Below, in pieces: positions 8,841 to 17,729 of a stretch of DNA of 64,000 nt. The notes below the pieces were generated by a model. The model made no database searches. It was not told where the DNA came from and saw only the letters and a program-made list of their open reading frames with translations. The position numbers and the translations under genes are program-made. The stretch covers positions 1 through 64,000 of the forward strand of contig CAYXTO010000010.1 of the NCBI GenBank assembly GCA_964468045.1, read 5' to 3'. Positions within the stretch are counted from its first letter, which is position 1, and every line of letters begins with the position of its first letter. Origin of the DNA: JAWKXU01 sp964468045. GTDB lineage: Bacteria; Pseudomonadota; Alphaproteobacteria; Sphingomonadales; Sphingomonadaceae.

Positions 8841-8904
8841 CCCCCTCGCCGCCTCACGAACGAAAAGCTGGCGATGGCCTCATCGGCACCCTATCTACGG
8901 CGCC

Positions 8905-9348
8905 ATGAGCTTCTGGCGGAAAATATCCCCGACACGTGCGATAAAGGATTTCTCGCAGGAATTCCTGCGCCCCAATCCCTATCGCTGGCGGATCATGGGG
9001 GTTTCGGCCGCCGCCACCTTCGCGATGTTTTCGGTGATGTGGCACGAGGAGGAGATCGGCGACCCGATCCGGCCGGAAGTCACCTACATCACCAGTTGGC
9101 GGGCCGACCGCACCGATGCCGAGATCATTGCATCGAACCTGGAGAACCAGCGCCGAAAAGATGCCCTGGCCAGGCAGCAGGCCGAACGCCAGGAACGCAT
9201 CAAGAGCATATACCGCACGCTGGGCAAGGTATCGGGCATGGATACCGACAAGATCGAGCGGGAAGCGGCCGCCGAACGGGCCGCCGAGGAAAGGGCCGAA
9301 GCGGCCGCGCGCGCGCAGCGGGAGCGGGAGCGACAGGTTGCCCCCTGA
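8905..9348 (+). CDS. Conserved hypothetical single-pass membrane protein
   Basis: 147 residues. A basic N-terminus is followed by one hydrophobic segment (about residues 31-47, MGVSAAATFAMFSVMW). The C-terminal half is a highly charged Glu/Arg/Ala helix (from about residue 75) likely to form a coiled coil outside or along the membrane. It matches the pattern of small uncharacterised sphingomonad proteins found next to ribD. No function is assigned. The 3' end overlaps the ribD start. Confidence 0.8.
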   Translation: MSFWRKISPTRAIKDFSQEFLRPNPYRWRIMGVSAAATFAMFSVMWHEEEIGDPIRPEVTYITSWRADRTDAEIIASNLENQRRKDALARQQAERQERIKSIYRTLGKVSGMDTDKIEREAAAERAAEERAEAAARAQRERERQVAP

Positions 9349-10330
9349 TCCCGCTGCGGACGATGCGCGCTGGCTGGCGGCGGCTGCCGCTCTGGCCACC
9401 CATGCCAGGCCGCTCAGCCGCCCCAATCCCGCTGTCGGCGCCATCGTGGTGCGCGATGGCCGGGTGCTGGGCCATGGCTGGACCAGGCCGGGCGGCCGCC
9501 CCCATGCCGAAGCCGAGGCATTGGCCATGGCGGGCTCCGCCGCGCGCGGGGCTACCATCTACGTCACGCTCGAACCCTGCGCCCACCGCAGCGAACGCGG
9601 CCCGTCCTGCACCTCGCTGATCCTCGAAGCGGGCCTCGGCCGGGTCGTCGCCGGGGTGGAAGACCCCGACCCGCGCACGGCCGGCAGTGGCCTCGCGGCA
9701 TTGCGCGCAGCAGGCATCGCAGCGGACCTGCTGCCGCATCCCGCTGCGGCCGCCAGCCTCGCCGGCTATCTGATGCAACGGCGGGCGGGGCGCCCGCATG
9801 TAACCCTCAAGCTCGCCACATCGCTCGATGGCTGCATCGCGCTGGCTGACGGGTCGAGCAGATGGATCACCGGAGAGGCCGCAAGGGCGCATGTGCACGC
9901 GCAGCGCGCGCGGGCGGACGCGATCCTGGTCGGGGGCGGCACGCTGCGCGCCGATGCGCCCCGGCTCGACGTCCGGCTGCCCGGCCTCGAAGCCCGCAGC
10001 CCGGAACGCTGGGTGCTCAGCCACGAGGACGCGTCGCCGGGCTGGCGCGCGCTTGCCGAACCGGGCGCGATCGCCGGGATGGCCGATATCCAGTATCTCT
10101 ATGTCGAAGGGGGCGCCGGAGCCGCCGCCGCCTTCCTCGCCGCCGATCTCGTCGACACGCTCATGCTCTATCGCGCACCGATCCTGATCGGGGGCGGCAA
10201 GCCGGCCCTGGGCGATATCGGCCTGGTCGACCTGGCGGGGGCGCATGGCCGTTGGCGGTTGACCGACCGGCGCAACCTTGGCAGCGACAACCTCGAAGTC
10301 TATGAGCGCGCACGGCCCCAGGCCGCATAG
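9338..10330 (+). CDS. ribD: Bifunctional deaminase/reductase RibD
   Basis: Carries out the second and third steps of riboflavin synthesis: deamination of the pyrimidine from GTP cyclohydrolase II, then ribosyl reduction. It is 330 residues from a TTG start. The deaminase domain (1-145) has HAE (56-58), the PCAH cysteine 81 and Cys91 as zinc ligands. The reductase domain (about 150-330) has LKLATSLDG and VGGGTLRADAP. There is no in-frame ATG before conserved sequence. The TTG at 9338, with GGGAG upstream and an 11-bp overlap with the previous gene, is the best start. ribE follows 9 bp later. Confidence 0.9.
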   Translation: MPPDPAADDARWLAAAAALATHARPLSRPNPAVGAIVVRDGRVLGHGWTRPGGRPHAEAEALAMAGSAARGATIYVTLEPCAHRSERGPSCTSLILEAGLGRVVAGVEDPDPRTAGSGLAALRAAGIAADLLPHPAAAASLAGYLMQRRAGRPHVTLKLATSLDGCIALADGSSRWITGEAARAHVHAQRARADAILVGGGTLRADAPRLDVRLPGLEARSPERWVLSHEDASPGWRALAEPGAIAGMADIQYLYVEGGAGAAAAFLAADLVDTLMLYRAPILIGGGKPALGDIGLVDLAGAHGRWRLTDRRNLGSDNLEVYERARPQAA

Positions 10331-10339
10331 GGGAATGCA

Positions 10340-10957
10340 ATGTTTACCGGCATAGTCACCGCCATCGGCACCATCCAGCAGACCACGCAGCGCGGCGATC
10401 TGCACGTGGTGATCGGCTGCCCATTCGACCCCGCCGGCATTGCCATCGGCGCGTCGATCGCCTGTTCGGGCGCGTGCCTGACGGTCGTGGAAAAGGGCGG
10501 CGAGGCGGGCGATGCCTGGTTCGCGGTCGATATTTCCGGGGAAAGCGTGGCCTGCACGGTGCCCGGACGCTGGCAGGAAGGGCGCAAGCTCAATCTGGAA
10601 CCCGCGCTCAAGATCGGGGACGAGCTGGGCGGCCATATCGTGACCGGCCATGTCGACGCCGTGGGCGAAGTGGTTTCGGTCGCTTTGGAGGGCGATTCCA
10701 CGCGGCTCACCATCGCCGCGCCGTCTGAAATGGCGCCCTATATCGCACCCAAGGGCTCCATCACCGTGGACGGCGTATCGCTGACCGTGAATTCGGTGGA
10801 GGACCAGGCGGATCGCCGCGTCCATTTCGGCCTCAACATCATCCCGCATACCAGCGAAGTGACCACGCTGGGCCAACTGGCGCATGGGGACCGCGTCAAT
10901 CTCGAGATCGATGTGCTGGCCCGCTATCTCAAGCGGATGGAAAGCCTCAGGACCTGA
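10340..10957 (+). CDS. ribE: Riboflavin synthase alpha chain
   Basis: Dismutates two 6,7-dimethyl-8-ribityllumazines to riboflavin. It is 205 residues, beginning with the diagnostic MFTGIV and made of two lumazine-binding barrels (about 1-95 and 96-200). Each ends in a recognisable segment (SGACLTVV; VDGVSLTVNSV). It is in an operon with ribD. The 3' end overlaps the convergent acetyltransferase gene by 11 bp. I saw no FMN riboswitch upstream. Confidence 0.95.
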   Translation: MFTGIVTAIGTIQQTTQRGDLHVVIGCPFDPAGIAIGASIACSGACLTVVEKGGEAGDAWFAVDISGESVACTVPGRWQEGRKLNLEPALKIGDELGGHIVTGHVDAVGEVVSVALEGDSTRLTIAAPSEMAPYIAPKGSITVDGVSLTVNSVEDQADRRVHFGLNIIPHTSEVTTLGQLAHGDRVNLEIDVLARYLKRMESLRT

Positions 10958-11489
10958 GCGGACCGCGCGCGAAATCGTCGCGCCCGATCTCGTAGATGAC
11001 GTGCGGCACCGGCCGGCCATGCACCATCACATCCTCGCGCAGGTCGGTCAGCCTCGCGCCGATCTTCTCCATGGCGCGGCGTGAACGCAGATTCTCCGCC
11101 CCGACCCGGAAATAGACCTTCGCCACCTCGCCCAGTGCATGCCCGACCATCAGGCGCTTCAATTCATGATTGAGACCCAGCCCCCAATGGCTTCGCGCCA
11201 GGAAGGTCCGGCCGATCTCGACCGTGCCGCCGCTGTCGTCCTTGAAGTTGGCGAATTGGGATGAGCCGATCACTGCCCCGCCCTGCCTTTCGATGATCGT
11301 CAGCGCGCCGCCCGCTTCCAGGGCGTCGGCGAAGAAATCCCGGAAGATCGACTCGCGCCAGCGGTCGGGATCGGGATGCTGGTCCCAGATCAGGGGATCG
11401 CGCGCGGCGGCATGGAGCGCATCCCAGTCATCGGGATGCAATGGCCTCAGCAGCAGCCGCTCACCTTCCAGTAGCGGCTGCCGGTCCAT
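10947..11489 (-). CDS. GNAT family N-acetyltransferase
   Basis: A 180-residue RimJ/RimL-like acetyltransferase. The N-terminus ERLLLRPLHPDDWDALHAAA is the usual first strand-helix. The central region EIGRTFLARSHWGLGLNHELKRLM is the acetyl-CoA loop equivalent, and VGAENLRSRRAMEKIGARL is the family's late helix. It acts in the cytoplasm; the acceptor (protein N-terminus or small amine) is unknown. It is 6 bp downstream of the aromatic aminotransferase on the same strand and likely cotranscribed. Confidence 0.88.
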   Translation of the reverse strand: MDRQPLLEGERLLLRPLHPDDWDALHAAARDPLIWDQHPDPDRWRESIFRDFFADALEAGGALTIIERQGGAVIGSSQFANFKDDSGGTVEIGRTFLARSHWGLGLNHELKRLMVGHALGEVAKVYFRVGAENLRSRRAMEKIGARLTDLREDVMVHGRPVPHVIYEIGRDDFARGPLRS

Positions 11490-11495
11490 TCCCGG

Positions 11496-12677
11496 TCAGC
11501 CCGCGACTTGCGCGAGAGCCGCGATGAACTTGTCCATATTGGCCCGGGTCAGCCCCGCCACATTGATGCGTCCGGACCCGGCCATGTAGATGCCGTGATC
11601 GTCGCGCAGCTTCTGGATCTGCTCCTTCGACAGGGCCAGCATGGAGAACAGCCCGTTCTGCCTCGCGATCGGCGCAAGCTCCAGGCCGGCCACCCGATTG
11701 TCGGCGGCGGCCACCATCTCGCGCATCTGCCGCATCCGGTCCCGCATCTCGGCAAGCTCGTCCAGCCAGAGCCCGGTGAGCGTCTGATCCTCGAGAATCA
11801 GGCGAACCGCGGCCGCGCCGTGATCCGGCGGCTGCGACCAGGCGGTCCGCGCGACGGAATGGCCATGGGAGAGGACGCGGCCCGTGCTGTCCGCGTCTTT
11901 GCCCATCACGTAGAGAGCGCCGACGCGATCGCGATAGAGGCCGAAATTCTTGTCGCAACTATAGCAGATCAGCGCTTCCGGCACTGCCGCCAGCACCGCG
12001 CGCAAGCCATAGGCATCCTCTTCCATGCCGTGGCCGAGGCCCTGATAGGCAAGGTCTAGGATCGGCAGGATCCTGCGCTCCGCCACCAGCCCCGCGATCT
12101 CATCCCAATCGGCTGGCGAATAATCGATACCGCTGGGATTGTGGCAGCAGCCATGCAGCAGGAACGCGTCGCCTTCGCCGGCTTGCGCCACTGCGGCGCG
12201 CAACGCGTCCATATCCGCTGCGCCATCGGCCCCGGCATGAGCGAAGCCCAGCGTTTCCAGGCCGAGATCGTCGAGAATCTGCGGATGGTTGGGCCAGGTC
12301 GGATTGCCCACCACGATCCGGCGGACGCCTGCCCGCTTCGCCAGGGCGAAGGCCAGACGCAGGGCGCCCGTCCCGCCCGGCGCCTGCATCCCGTCGATCC
12401 GGCCGCCCCTGGCGGAATCGTCCGCGCCGAAAATATAGGGCATCAGCGCATGGACGAAGCCCATGTCGCCTTCGGGCCCGAGATAGGCCTTCGAATCCTG
12501 CTCCGCCAGCAAGCGCTTCTCGGCTTCCTTGATCGCCGCGAACACGGGCGTTGCCCCGGTTTCCGTGCGGAACACACCCACGCCGAGATCGATCTTGTCG
12601 GCGCGATTATCCGCATCATAGAGCTTGATCAGCGCGAGCAGCGCGTCGGCGGGCTGTTGGGTGAGGCTATCGAGCAT
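11496..12677 (-). CDS. Aromatic/aspartate aminotransferase
   Basis: A PLP-dependent class I aminotransferase of the TyrB/AspC type, 393 residues. The N-terminal KIDLGVGVFRTETGATPVF, the NPTWPNH block and the PLP lysine in SCDKNFGLYRDR (about residue 245) are all present, as is the C-terminal SGRINVAGL substrate arginine region. It interconverts 2-oxo acids with tyrosine, phenylalanine or aspartate. The preference cannot be read by eye. I chose the ATG at 12677; an upstream ATG at 12713 adds a non-conserved dozen residues. Confidence 0.92.
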   Translation of the reverse strand: MLDSLTQQPADALLALIKLYDADNRADKIDLGVGVFRTETGATPVFAAIKEAEKRLLAEQDSKAYLGPEGDMGFVHALMPYIFGADDSARGGRIDGMQAPGGTGALRLAFALAKRAGVRRIVVGNPTWPNHPQILDDLGLETLGFAHAGADGAADMDALRAAVAQAGEGDAFLLHGCCHNPSGIDYSPADWDEIAGLVAERRILPILDLAYQGLGHGMEEDAYGLRAVLAAVPEALICYSCDKNFGLYRDRVGALYVMGKDADSTGRVLSHGHSVARTAWSQPPDHGAAAVRLILEDQTLTGLWLDELAEMRDRMRQMREMVAAADNRVAGLELAPIARQNGLFSMLALSKEQIQKLRDDHGIYMAGSGRINVAGLTRANMDKFIAALAQVAG

Positions 12678-12762
12678 GGCGCGCTCTGTGCCGATGTCGC
12701 GCACGCCCTTCAAGGGCCAAAATGACGCAGGGGCGAAATTCGTCGCGGCTGTGCCTTTCAGG

Positions 12763-13548
12763 TCAGAAAGGGATCCAGTTCTGGCTCTTGCGGAGCTTCA
12801 TATAGCCCGCGTTCACCCCCAGCCGGACGCCCGCCCCCATGCGGATGGGAATAAGCACCATGTCGCCCCTGCGCAGATAGCTGGCATTGAAGCCGCCTAT
12901 GACATAGATCTGCCCTTCCGCGGCCGGGAACCGCTGGTAGATGTCTTCCGAATCATAGAGATTGTAGACCAGCACGAAGGTGCTGCCCGCATTGGCGCCC
13001 ACGTCGAAGCCGATCGAAGGCCCGGTCCAGTAGACCGGCTTTTGCCCTTCCACCTTGTGATACAGCGTGCCGGAACCATAGCGCAGGCCGACGACCACGG
13101 CCCCGCCGCCTTCACGGCCGACGATATAGGCGTTGGGCTCGCCCTGCTTGTCGAGCCAGTTTTCGATCATGCGGGCAAGGCCTTCCGCGCCCTTGCCGAA
13201 CACACCCTCCGCCGCGCCGATCAGATCGTCCTTCTTGTAGGTATTGCCCTCTTCCGAGGCCGCGGCAGGATTGCCCGCCGCCTGGCTGGCTGCCGTGGAC
13301 GCATCCGTGGAAGTGACGACGGGCTCTTCCGGCGCGCCCGAGGGCGTGACATCCTCAGGCGGAAGGGGCGGCGCAGGGTCCGTCACCGTCCCCACCGGCG
13401 CCGGCGAGGCGAGATCGCCATCGATCGCCGTGTCCGGATCGATGGATTCCATCGATTGGGCGGCGGCTGCGGTAGCGCCCCCGGCCACCGCCAGGCCGAG
13501 CAATGCGCCCAGGAAGCGCGCCCGGAAAATGGCTGCGATGCGGTTCAT
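12763..13548 (-). CDS. Exported DUF1134 protein
   Basis: 261 residues. A signal peptide (RARFLGALLGLAVAGGATAAAAQS) is followed by an acidic Pro-rich linker (about 30-95). The C-terminal DUF1134 domain has VGREGGGAVVVGLRYGSG and YVIGGFNASYLRRGD. Members are widespread in alphaproteobacteria, with no established role; the fold resembles the SH3-like/YSC84 lipid-associated proteins. It is likely periplasmic. The ATG at 13548 places the signal peptide at the N-terminus. Confidence 0.88.
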   Translation of the reverse strand: MNRIAAIFRARFLGALLGLAVAGGATAAAAQSMESIDPDTAIDGDLASPAPVGTVTDPAPPLPPEDVTPSGAPEEPVVTSTDASTAASQAAGNPAAASEEGNTYKKDDLIGAAEGVFGKGAEGLARMIENWLDKQGEPNAYIVGREGGGAVVVGLRYGSGTLYHKVEGQKPVYWTGPSIGFDVGANAGSTFVLVYNLYDSEDIYQRFPAAEGQIYVIGGFNASYLRRGDMVLIPIRMGAGVRLGVNAGYMKLRKSQNWIPF

Positions 13549-13742
13549 TACTGTTCCCCAACCCGTCTCGAATAAATAATCGCCAATAAGAATCCCGCCC
13601 GGCTGAAGGGGCAATGAACGGGCGACGAGGCGAGTCGCTTTCGGGGCGAACCGAATCCTTTTCCGGCTCGAACATCCTTTTTCCCGCACAGGGTTGCCGC
13701 CACGGAGTCTCGCCGTTATATCGCCGGCTGCCGCTGCGATCC

Positions 13743-13835
13743 GGAGACGTGGGTGAGTGGCTGAAACCAGCGGTTTGCTAAACCGTCGTACGATTTAAGG
13801 TCGTACCCCGGGTTCGAATCCCGGCGTCTCCGCCA
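13743..13835 (+). tRNA. tRNA-Ser(GCU)
   Basis: Acceptor stem GGAGACG pairs with CGTCTCC (13825-13831), followed by G and an encoded CCA. The T arm is CCGGGTTCGAATCCCGG. The anticodon loop TTGCTAA within CGGTT/AACCG gives anticodon GCU (serine AGC/AGU). A long variable arm is built on GTACGA/TCGTAC, as expected for a class II tRNA. It marks the left edge of the variable stretch that follows. Confidence 0.96.
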
Positions 13836-14430
13836 ATATCTCATTGCGAATCAATAAGATGGCCCTTGGGTGGGGCGAAAATCCCCAGCTTTCGCGGGGT
13901 TTTGCCAGTGGCACCTAAACCCCGGAGACGGCCGGGACCGCCAAATTCAGTCTCTGATCGGCTTTTGTCTCTTTTCACCTAAACCTCGCTGGAAAAGGTT
14001 TAGGTCTAGAAAATGGCTGATTTCCAAGGCTTTTCTGGATCGCCCCGTCTAAACATTTTCGGCCATATCCCGGCAGGCAATGCGTCCGGAGAATCCGAGG
14101 TTTACGTTCCGGAGCGCAGTCACGCGGGGCCTATCCGCCTTTTTCTGGCCCGGCCGCGCTTCTTTGCGAAGAGGCGCGGCCGGGCTGCGTTCAGCGACTG
14201 GGTCGTGTTGCCGCAGTGCCTGACGGTCGTGGAGGATGTTCACCAGCATCAGTTCGCCGGCGCCATAAAGGTCGGCCTTCCGCAGCAGTGCTGCCCGCTA
14301 GCCAGGCAGGGGCGGTTTCGGGAACGGCAGCGCGTGGCGATGGCTGTGTCGGTCGCGACGAGTTGCAGTTACTGCCATCTCAAATATAGCCATATTATTG
14401 CGGTTGGCCTGCGCAGCCGCGAGAGGGGGG
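13836..14430. other. Gene-free stretch downstream of tRNA-Ser
   Basis: About 595 bp without a convincing gene. It holds the terminator-like hairpin at 13878-13903 and short repeated phrases (CACCTAAAC at about 13911 and 13976; GGAGACGG at 13924). Several random-looking frames are present. It looks like decayed or intergenic accessory DNA. No integrase gene and no second copy of the tRNA 3' end were found in the window. Confidence 0.5.
13878..13903 (+). terminator. Terminator-like hairpin after tRNA-Ser
   Basis: AAAATCCCC, a 9-nt loop and GGGGTTTT form a short stem ending in a T-run, 43 bp past the tRNA CCA. This is a plausible rho-independent stop for the tRNA transcript, although the stem is short and has one bulged T. 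Confidence 0.4.
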
Positions 14431-15663
14431 ATGGTGGACAGCAAAGCAAATTCAGAACTCGGCCTGGTTCGGCGCCTTACACTGACCCATGCGGTGCTGT
14501 ACGGTGTGGGCGTGACCATCGGCGCTGGCATATATGTGCTGGTCGGGGTCGCTGCTGGGCGTAGCGGGATGTACGCGCCGTTGGGCTTTCTCATCGCCGC
14601 TGTCGCTATGGGCCTTACCGCTGCGTCATTCGCTGAACTCGGAACGCGCATGCCGGTTAGCGCGAGCGAAGCGGCTTATGTGGAGGCCGCGTTCGGTCGC
14701 CGGTGGCTAACTACCGCGATGGGCTTGCTCGTGGTCGTCACCGCCACGATTTCGGCTGCAACAATCGCAGCCGGCAGTGTCGGCTACATCGGGATATTCG
14801 TTCCACTCCCGACACATTGGATCATCATTGGGGTCGTGCTTTCGATGGGGGCCGTCTCATGCCTTGCAACCACTCAGTCGATTATGTTCGCAGGCGTGAT
14901 GACGCTGATTGAAGTTGGCGGGCTGGTTTTAATCATTACGGCCGGTGCTGGTCAGGACGGAGACGTTATCACCCGGCTGCCCGAGATGATCCCGTCAGCT
15001 TTCGATAGTGTCGCCTGGGCGGCCATTGGCGGCACGACCTTGATCGCCGTGTTTGCCTTCATTGGTTTTGAGCATCTGGTGAATATTGCCGAAGAGCTCA
15101 AGGAGCCGAACCATACGCTTCCGCGCGCTCTGTTCATCACACTTGGTGTGACGGCTGTGCTCTACATGCTTGTCATCTGGATTTCGGTGGTCGCCGTTCC
15201 GCCTGCCGAACTTGCCAGTTCGCCTGCACCGCTCGCGCTGGTGTTTCAGCGCCTGACGGGTCTGCCGCTCTTCTACATGAGCCTTATTGCCGTCGTCGCG
15301 ACGCTCAACGGGATCGTAGTGCACATGATCATGATCGCCCGGGTGCTATATGGCCTGGCCAGTCAGGGAAATCTTCCGAAGCATTTGGCGCATGTGAACC
15401 AGACCACGCGAACGCCGATCGTGGCGACCGGCTATGCGGTCGTAGCAATTCTGATCCTGACGATTGCTGTGTCACTTGATGGACTTGCGGACCTTGCCTC
15501 GCAGGGGACATTGATCATCTTCGCCGCGATCAACCTAGCACTCATCGTTATCAAGGCCCGCAATGAGGACGCGCCGACTGGAGTATTTCTATGTCCAAGA
15601 TGGATGCCTTATGCCGGGCTGATCTCTTCGTCTCTCGTTTTTCTGGTCAGTTTGCTCAGCTAA
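14431..15663 (+). CDS. APC family amino acid permease
   Basis: A 410-residue inner-membrane transporter with about 12 hydrophobic helices. The first helix carries the APC signature GVGVTIGAGIYVLVGVAAG. Helix 6 carries FAFIGFEHLVNIAEELKEP, the conserved substrate/ion-site region. It probably takes up an amino acid or polyamine by proton symport or exchange. The start ATG at 14431 directly follows the strong GAGAGGGGGG. Codon use reads as less GC-rich than the core genes to the left, which fits acquired DNA behind the tRNA. Confidence 0.88.
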   Translation: MVDSKANSELGLVRRLTLTHAVLYGVGVTIGAGIYVLVGVAAGRSGMYAPLGFLIAAVAMGLTAASFAELGTRMPVSASEAAYVEAAFGRRWLTTAMGLLVVVTATISAATIAAGSVGYIGIFVPLPTHWIIIGVVLSMGAVSCLATTQSIMFAGVMTLIEVGGLVLIITAGAGQDGDVITRLPEMIPSAFDSVAWAAIGGTTLIAVFAFIGFEHLVNIAEELKEPNHTLPRALFITLGVTAVLYMLVIWISVVAVPPAELASSPAPLALVFQRLTGLPLFYMSLIAVVATLNGIVVHMIMIARVLYGLASQGNLPKHLAHVNQTTRTPIVATGYAVVAILILTIAVSLDGLADLASQGTLIIFAAINLALIVIKARNEDAPTGVFLCPRWMPYAGLISSSLVFLVSLLS

Positions 15664-15761
15664 TTTGAGCGAATGATACCTGTGTGATGAAGCACATTGA
15701 TCAAGCACAATGTGCTTCGGAATTTTCACGCTTAGAATTGATTTAGAATGTGAGGCTCGCA

Positions 15762-16310
15762 ATGAATCCAGCCGATATCCGTCAGCGCTTTCCCGCCCTG
15801 TCGATCGCTCTTCACTGGGTCATGGTCCTGCTGATTTCCGCCGTTTATGCGGCGATTCTGCTGCGGGAGAATTATCCCAAAGGGAGCGACATCCGCGAAG
15901 GCTTTAAGACTTGGCATTTCATGCTCGGACTGACCGTGCTCGCCCTGGTCGTCATCCGCCTGATAGCGCGCCTCAGCAGCCGAAAGCCGCCGATCACGCC
16001 GAAACCCGCGGCCTGGCAAACGCTCGTCGCCAATATAACGCATTTTGCCCTCTATACGTTCATGCTGGCGATGCCCATCGCCGGCTGGGTCATTCTGAGC
16101 GCCTCTGGCAAAGTCATCCCATTCTTCGGGCTGGAACTCCCCGCACTAATCGGTCCGAACAAAGCTTTGGCGGGACAGATAAAGGAGTTGCACGAAACGG
16201 TCGGGACGATCGGCTATTTTCTGATCGGCATTCATGCGGCGGCAGCGCTCTTCCATCATTATGTGCTGAAGGACGATACCCTGAGGCGAATGCTACCCGG
16301 CCGGCTCTGA
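15762..16310 (+). CDS. Cytochrome b561
   Basis: A 182-residue di-heme membrane cytochrome of the bacterial CybB type. Four helices carry His residues at the expected places (ALHWVMVLL, KTWHFMLGL, ITHFALYTF, IGIHAAAALFHHY). It likely moves electrons between ubiquinol and a periplasmic or superoxide partner. I chose the ATG at 15762, behind GAGG; a GTG at 15750 is an alternative adding four residues. It sits between the permease and a recombinase remnant, inside the accessory stretch. Confidence 0.88.
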   Translation: MNPADIRQRFPALSIALHWVMVLLISAVYAAILLRENYPKGSDIREGFKTWHFMLGLTVLALVVIRLIARLSSRKPPITPKPAAWQTLVANITHFALYTFMLAMPIAGWVILSASGKVIPFFGLELPALIGPNKALAGQIKELHETVGTIGYFLIGIHAAAALFHHYVLKDDTLRRMLPGRL

Positions 16311-16622
16311 ATGGGAAAGCGAAGGAGGCTGAAGTGTAGTGGCCGCTTCACTATTGAAGATTGCAGTTATTTGTCGGTGCCAAGGCAGTTCGGCTGCCGC
16401 AGCCATCTCCTTGATTGATGCGGCAGGCGCCATGCGTTCCAGCAGCAATTTCTCAAGCACGGCCGGCGCCAAATAGGCCAGTTTCAGCATCCGACCGGCA
16501 TAGGCGGGCGTAACATTCTCGGCCATGGCGATGTCCGCGAGGGTTGCCGCCGCGCCGGATTCCAGCTTCCTCCGCCAGCTCCACGCCTTGGCAATCGCCT
16601 TCAGCACATGCGGGTCAAGGAA
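16293..16622 (-). pseudogene. C-terminal remnant of a serine recombinase
   Basis: The frame reads DPHVLKAIAKAWSWRRKLES, then a region with LADIAMAENVTPAYAGRMLKLAYLAPAVLEKLL. This is the C-terminal helix-turn-helix region of large serine recombinases common on alphaproteobacterial mobile elements. About 105 residues remain. The catalytic resolvase domain and zinc ribbon are absent, and a stop codon lies just upstream of the homologous part. The open frame's first codon would be a GTG at 16607. It overlaps the cytochrome b561 stop region. It is a relic of a mobile element rather than a functional gene. Confidence 0.65.
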
Positions 16623-16633
16623 ACATATTCACG

Positions 16634-16804
16634 ATGTCTGACTTCTTCATCGTTCAGACGGTTGGCTTCATACCTCACCTGAAGAACGCGGCTGAAGAAC
16701 ACCAAGAGATGATCGACGCCATTGCCGCAAAAGACTCAAGCGCTGCCAGGCTAGCGGCCGAGCGACATATTCGCGAAGTCGCCAGATACGTTCGGAACGG
16801 ATGA
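16634..16804 (+). pseudogene. C-terminal remnant of a GntR-family regulator (FCD domain)
   Basis: The remaining 56 codons read MSDFFIVQTVGFIPHLKNAA, then EEHQEMIDAIAAKDSSAARLAAERHI. This is the last two helices of an FCD ligand-binding domain, as in FadR/LldR-type regulators. The DNA-binding half and most of the FCD domain are missing. It begins exactly where the recombinase remnant on the other strand ends, so both genes were cut at about 16620-16634. It may still be translated as a small peptide, but it should not bind DNA. Confidence 0.6.
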
Positions 16805-17004
16805 ACCCATTGAGAGATCACATGCTGGGCCAAGAAAACAGGCCCGGCAGGGCACATAGATAGAACTATTATCAGGTGGCAGTCATGGAACTCGAACCGG
16901 TCACGATTATATAATAATCAATGTCTTACGTCCCAGAGAAGGTTCGATGCCGGTCGACCACCCACCGCCAGCGTGGCCTCCCCGCTATGGCAGGAATATC
17001 GAGG

Positions 17005-17493
17005 TCAGGATTCTTCCTTGTCGAAGATCTCGCTTTCCCCGGTTCCATTGTTCCAGAGGAATTCCTCCCACGCGTCGTCGATCTTCCAGCCGATCGGCGT
17101 GCGCAGGAACTTCCAGCGATAGATGCCGCCCATCATGTAGGGCTCGGCGCGATTACCGCCGGGCGGAACCCCGGTGAAGATGATGTTCGCGGAACCGGTG
17201 GCCGCATCCCCGCCGATGTCGAAATCGCAGTTCACGATCATGTGCTGGGTCATCTCCCAGGCGCCTTCCATCTTGCCGACGCAGATATCGAAGATTTCCT
17301 GGCGGCCCCGCATCAGCCCGAAGGCATTGGGGAGATCGAAATCGGCATCCTCGGTGAAGGTTTCGGACCATTCGGTCCACCGCCTTGCGTCCGCGAGCGA
17401 CAGATAATCGTCGATCAGTTTCGCAAGCGCTTGCCGGTCTTCCAGCAGGCGGAGCCGATCTTCCAGCGCATTCGCCACGTCGATTGATGACAC
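17005..17493 (-). CDS. SnoaL-like / NTF2-superfamily protein
   Basis: A 162-residue protein with the cone-shaped NTF2 fold. The N-terminal helix is LEDRQALAKLIDDYLSLADARRW, followed by WSETFTEDADFDLP and the strand series ending in WKIDDAWEEFLWNN. Such proteins are isomerases, dehydratases or small subunits of hydroxylases in catabolism. No catalytic partner is adjacent, so the substrate is unknown. The 200 bp downstream of its stop (16805-17004) shows no gene. Confidence 0.85.
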   Translation of the reverse strand: MSSIDVANALEDRLRLLEDRQALAKLIDDYLSLADARRWTEWSETFTEDADFDLPNAFGLMRGRQEIFDICVGKMEGAWEMTQHMIVNCDFDIGGDAATGSANIIFTGVPPGGNRAEPYMMGGIYRWKFLRTPIGWKIDDAWEEFLWNNGTGESEIFDKEES

Positions 17494-17729
17494 CCATCGC
17501 TCCTTATTTCAGCATCCTCGCCGGCAGGCGCTACTGCAACGCCCGCCACCCCGCCCTGTGTCGGACACGGGCAAAACCCGGCCAGGCGCTTGATTACGGC
17601 TTTTTGCCTGCGCTGCAAACCTTCCGCATGGCCCGCGCGCCGCACGCAACGGGCTTGCCCATGCTTCGATAGGGTTGCAAACAGACCGGGGCGGCGGAGC
17701 TTTCCCGCGCAAGGCAGGGGGTGGCGCGA

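Noticed and set aside
8841..9337. FMN riboswitch for ribD-ribE
   Set aside because: The upstream DNA is coding (the hypothetical membrane protein), and no FMN-aptamer-like conserved blocks were seen.
14013..14564. 183-codon open frame after tRNA-Ser
   Set aside because: It has atypical composition for a protein, no recognisable family, and overlaps the permease start in another frame.
13840..17004. Direct repeat of the tRNA-Ser 3' end as an attachment site
   Set aside because: I looked for GGTTCGAATCCCGG-type copies downstream and found none in the window.
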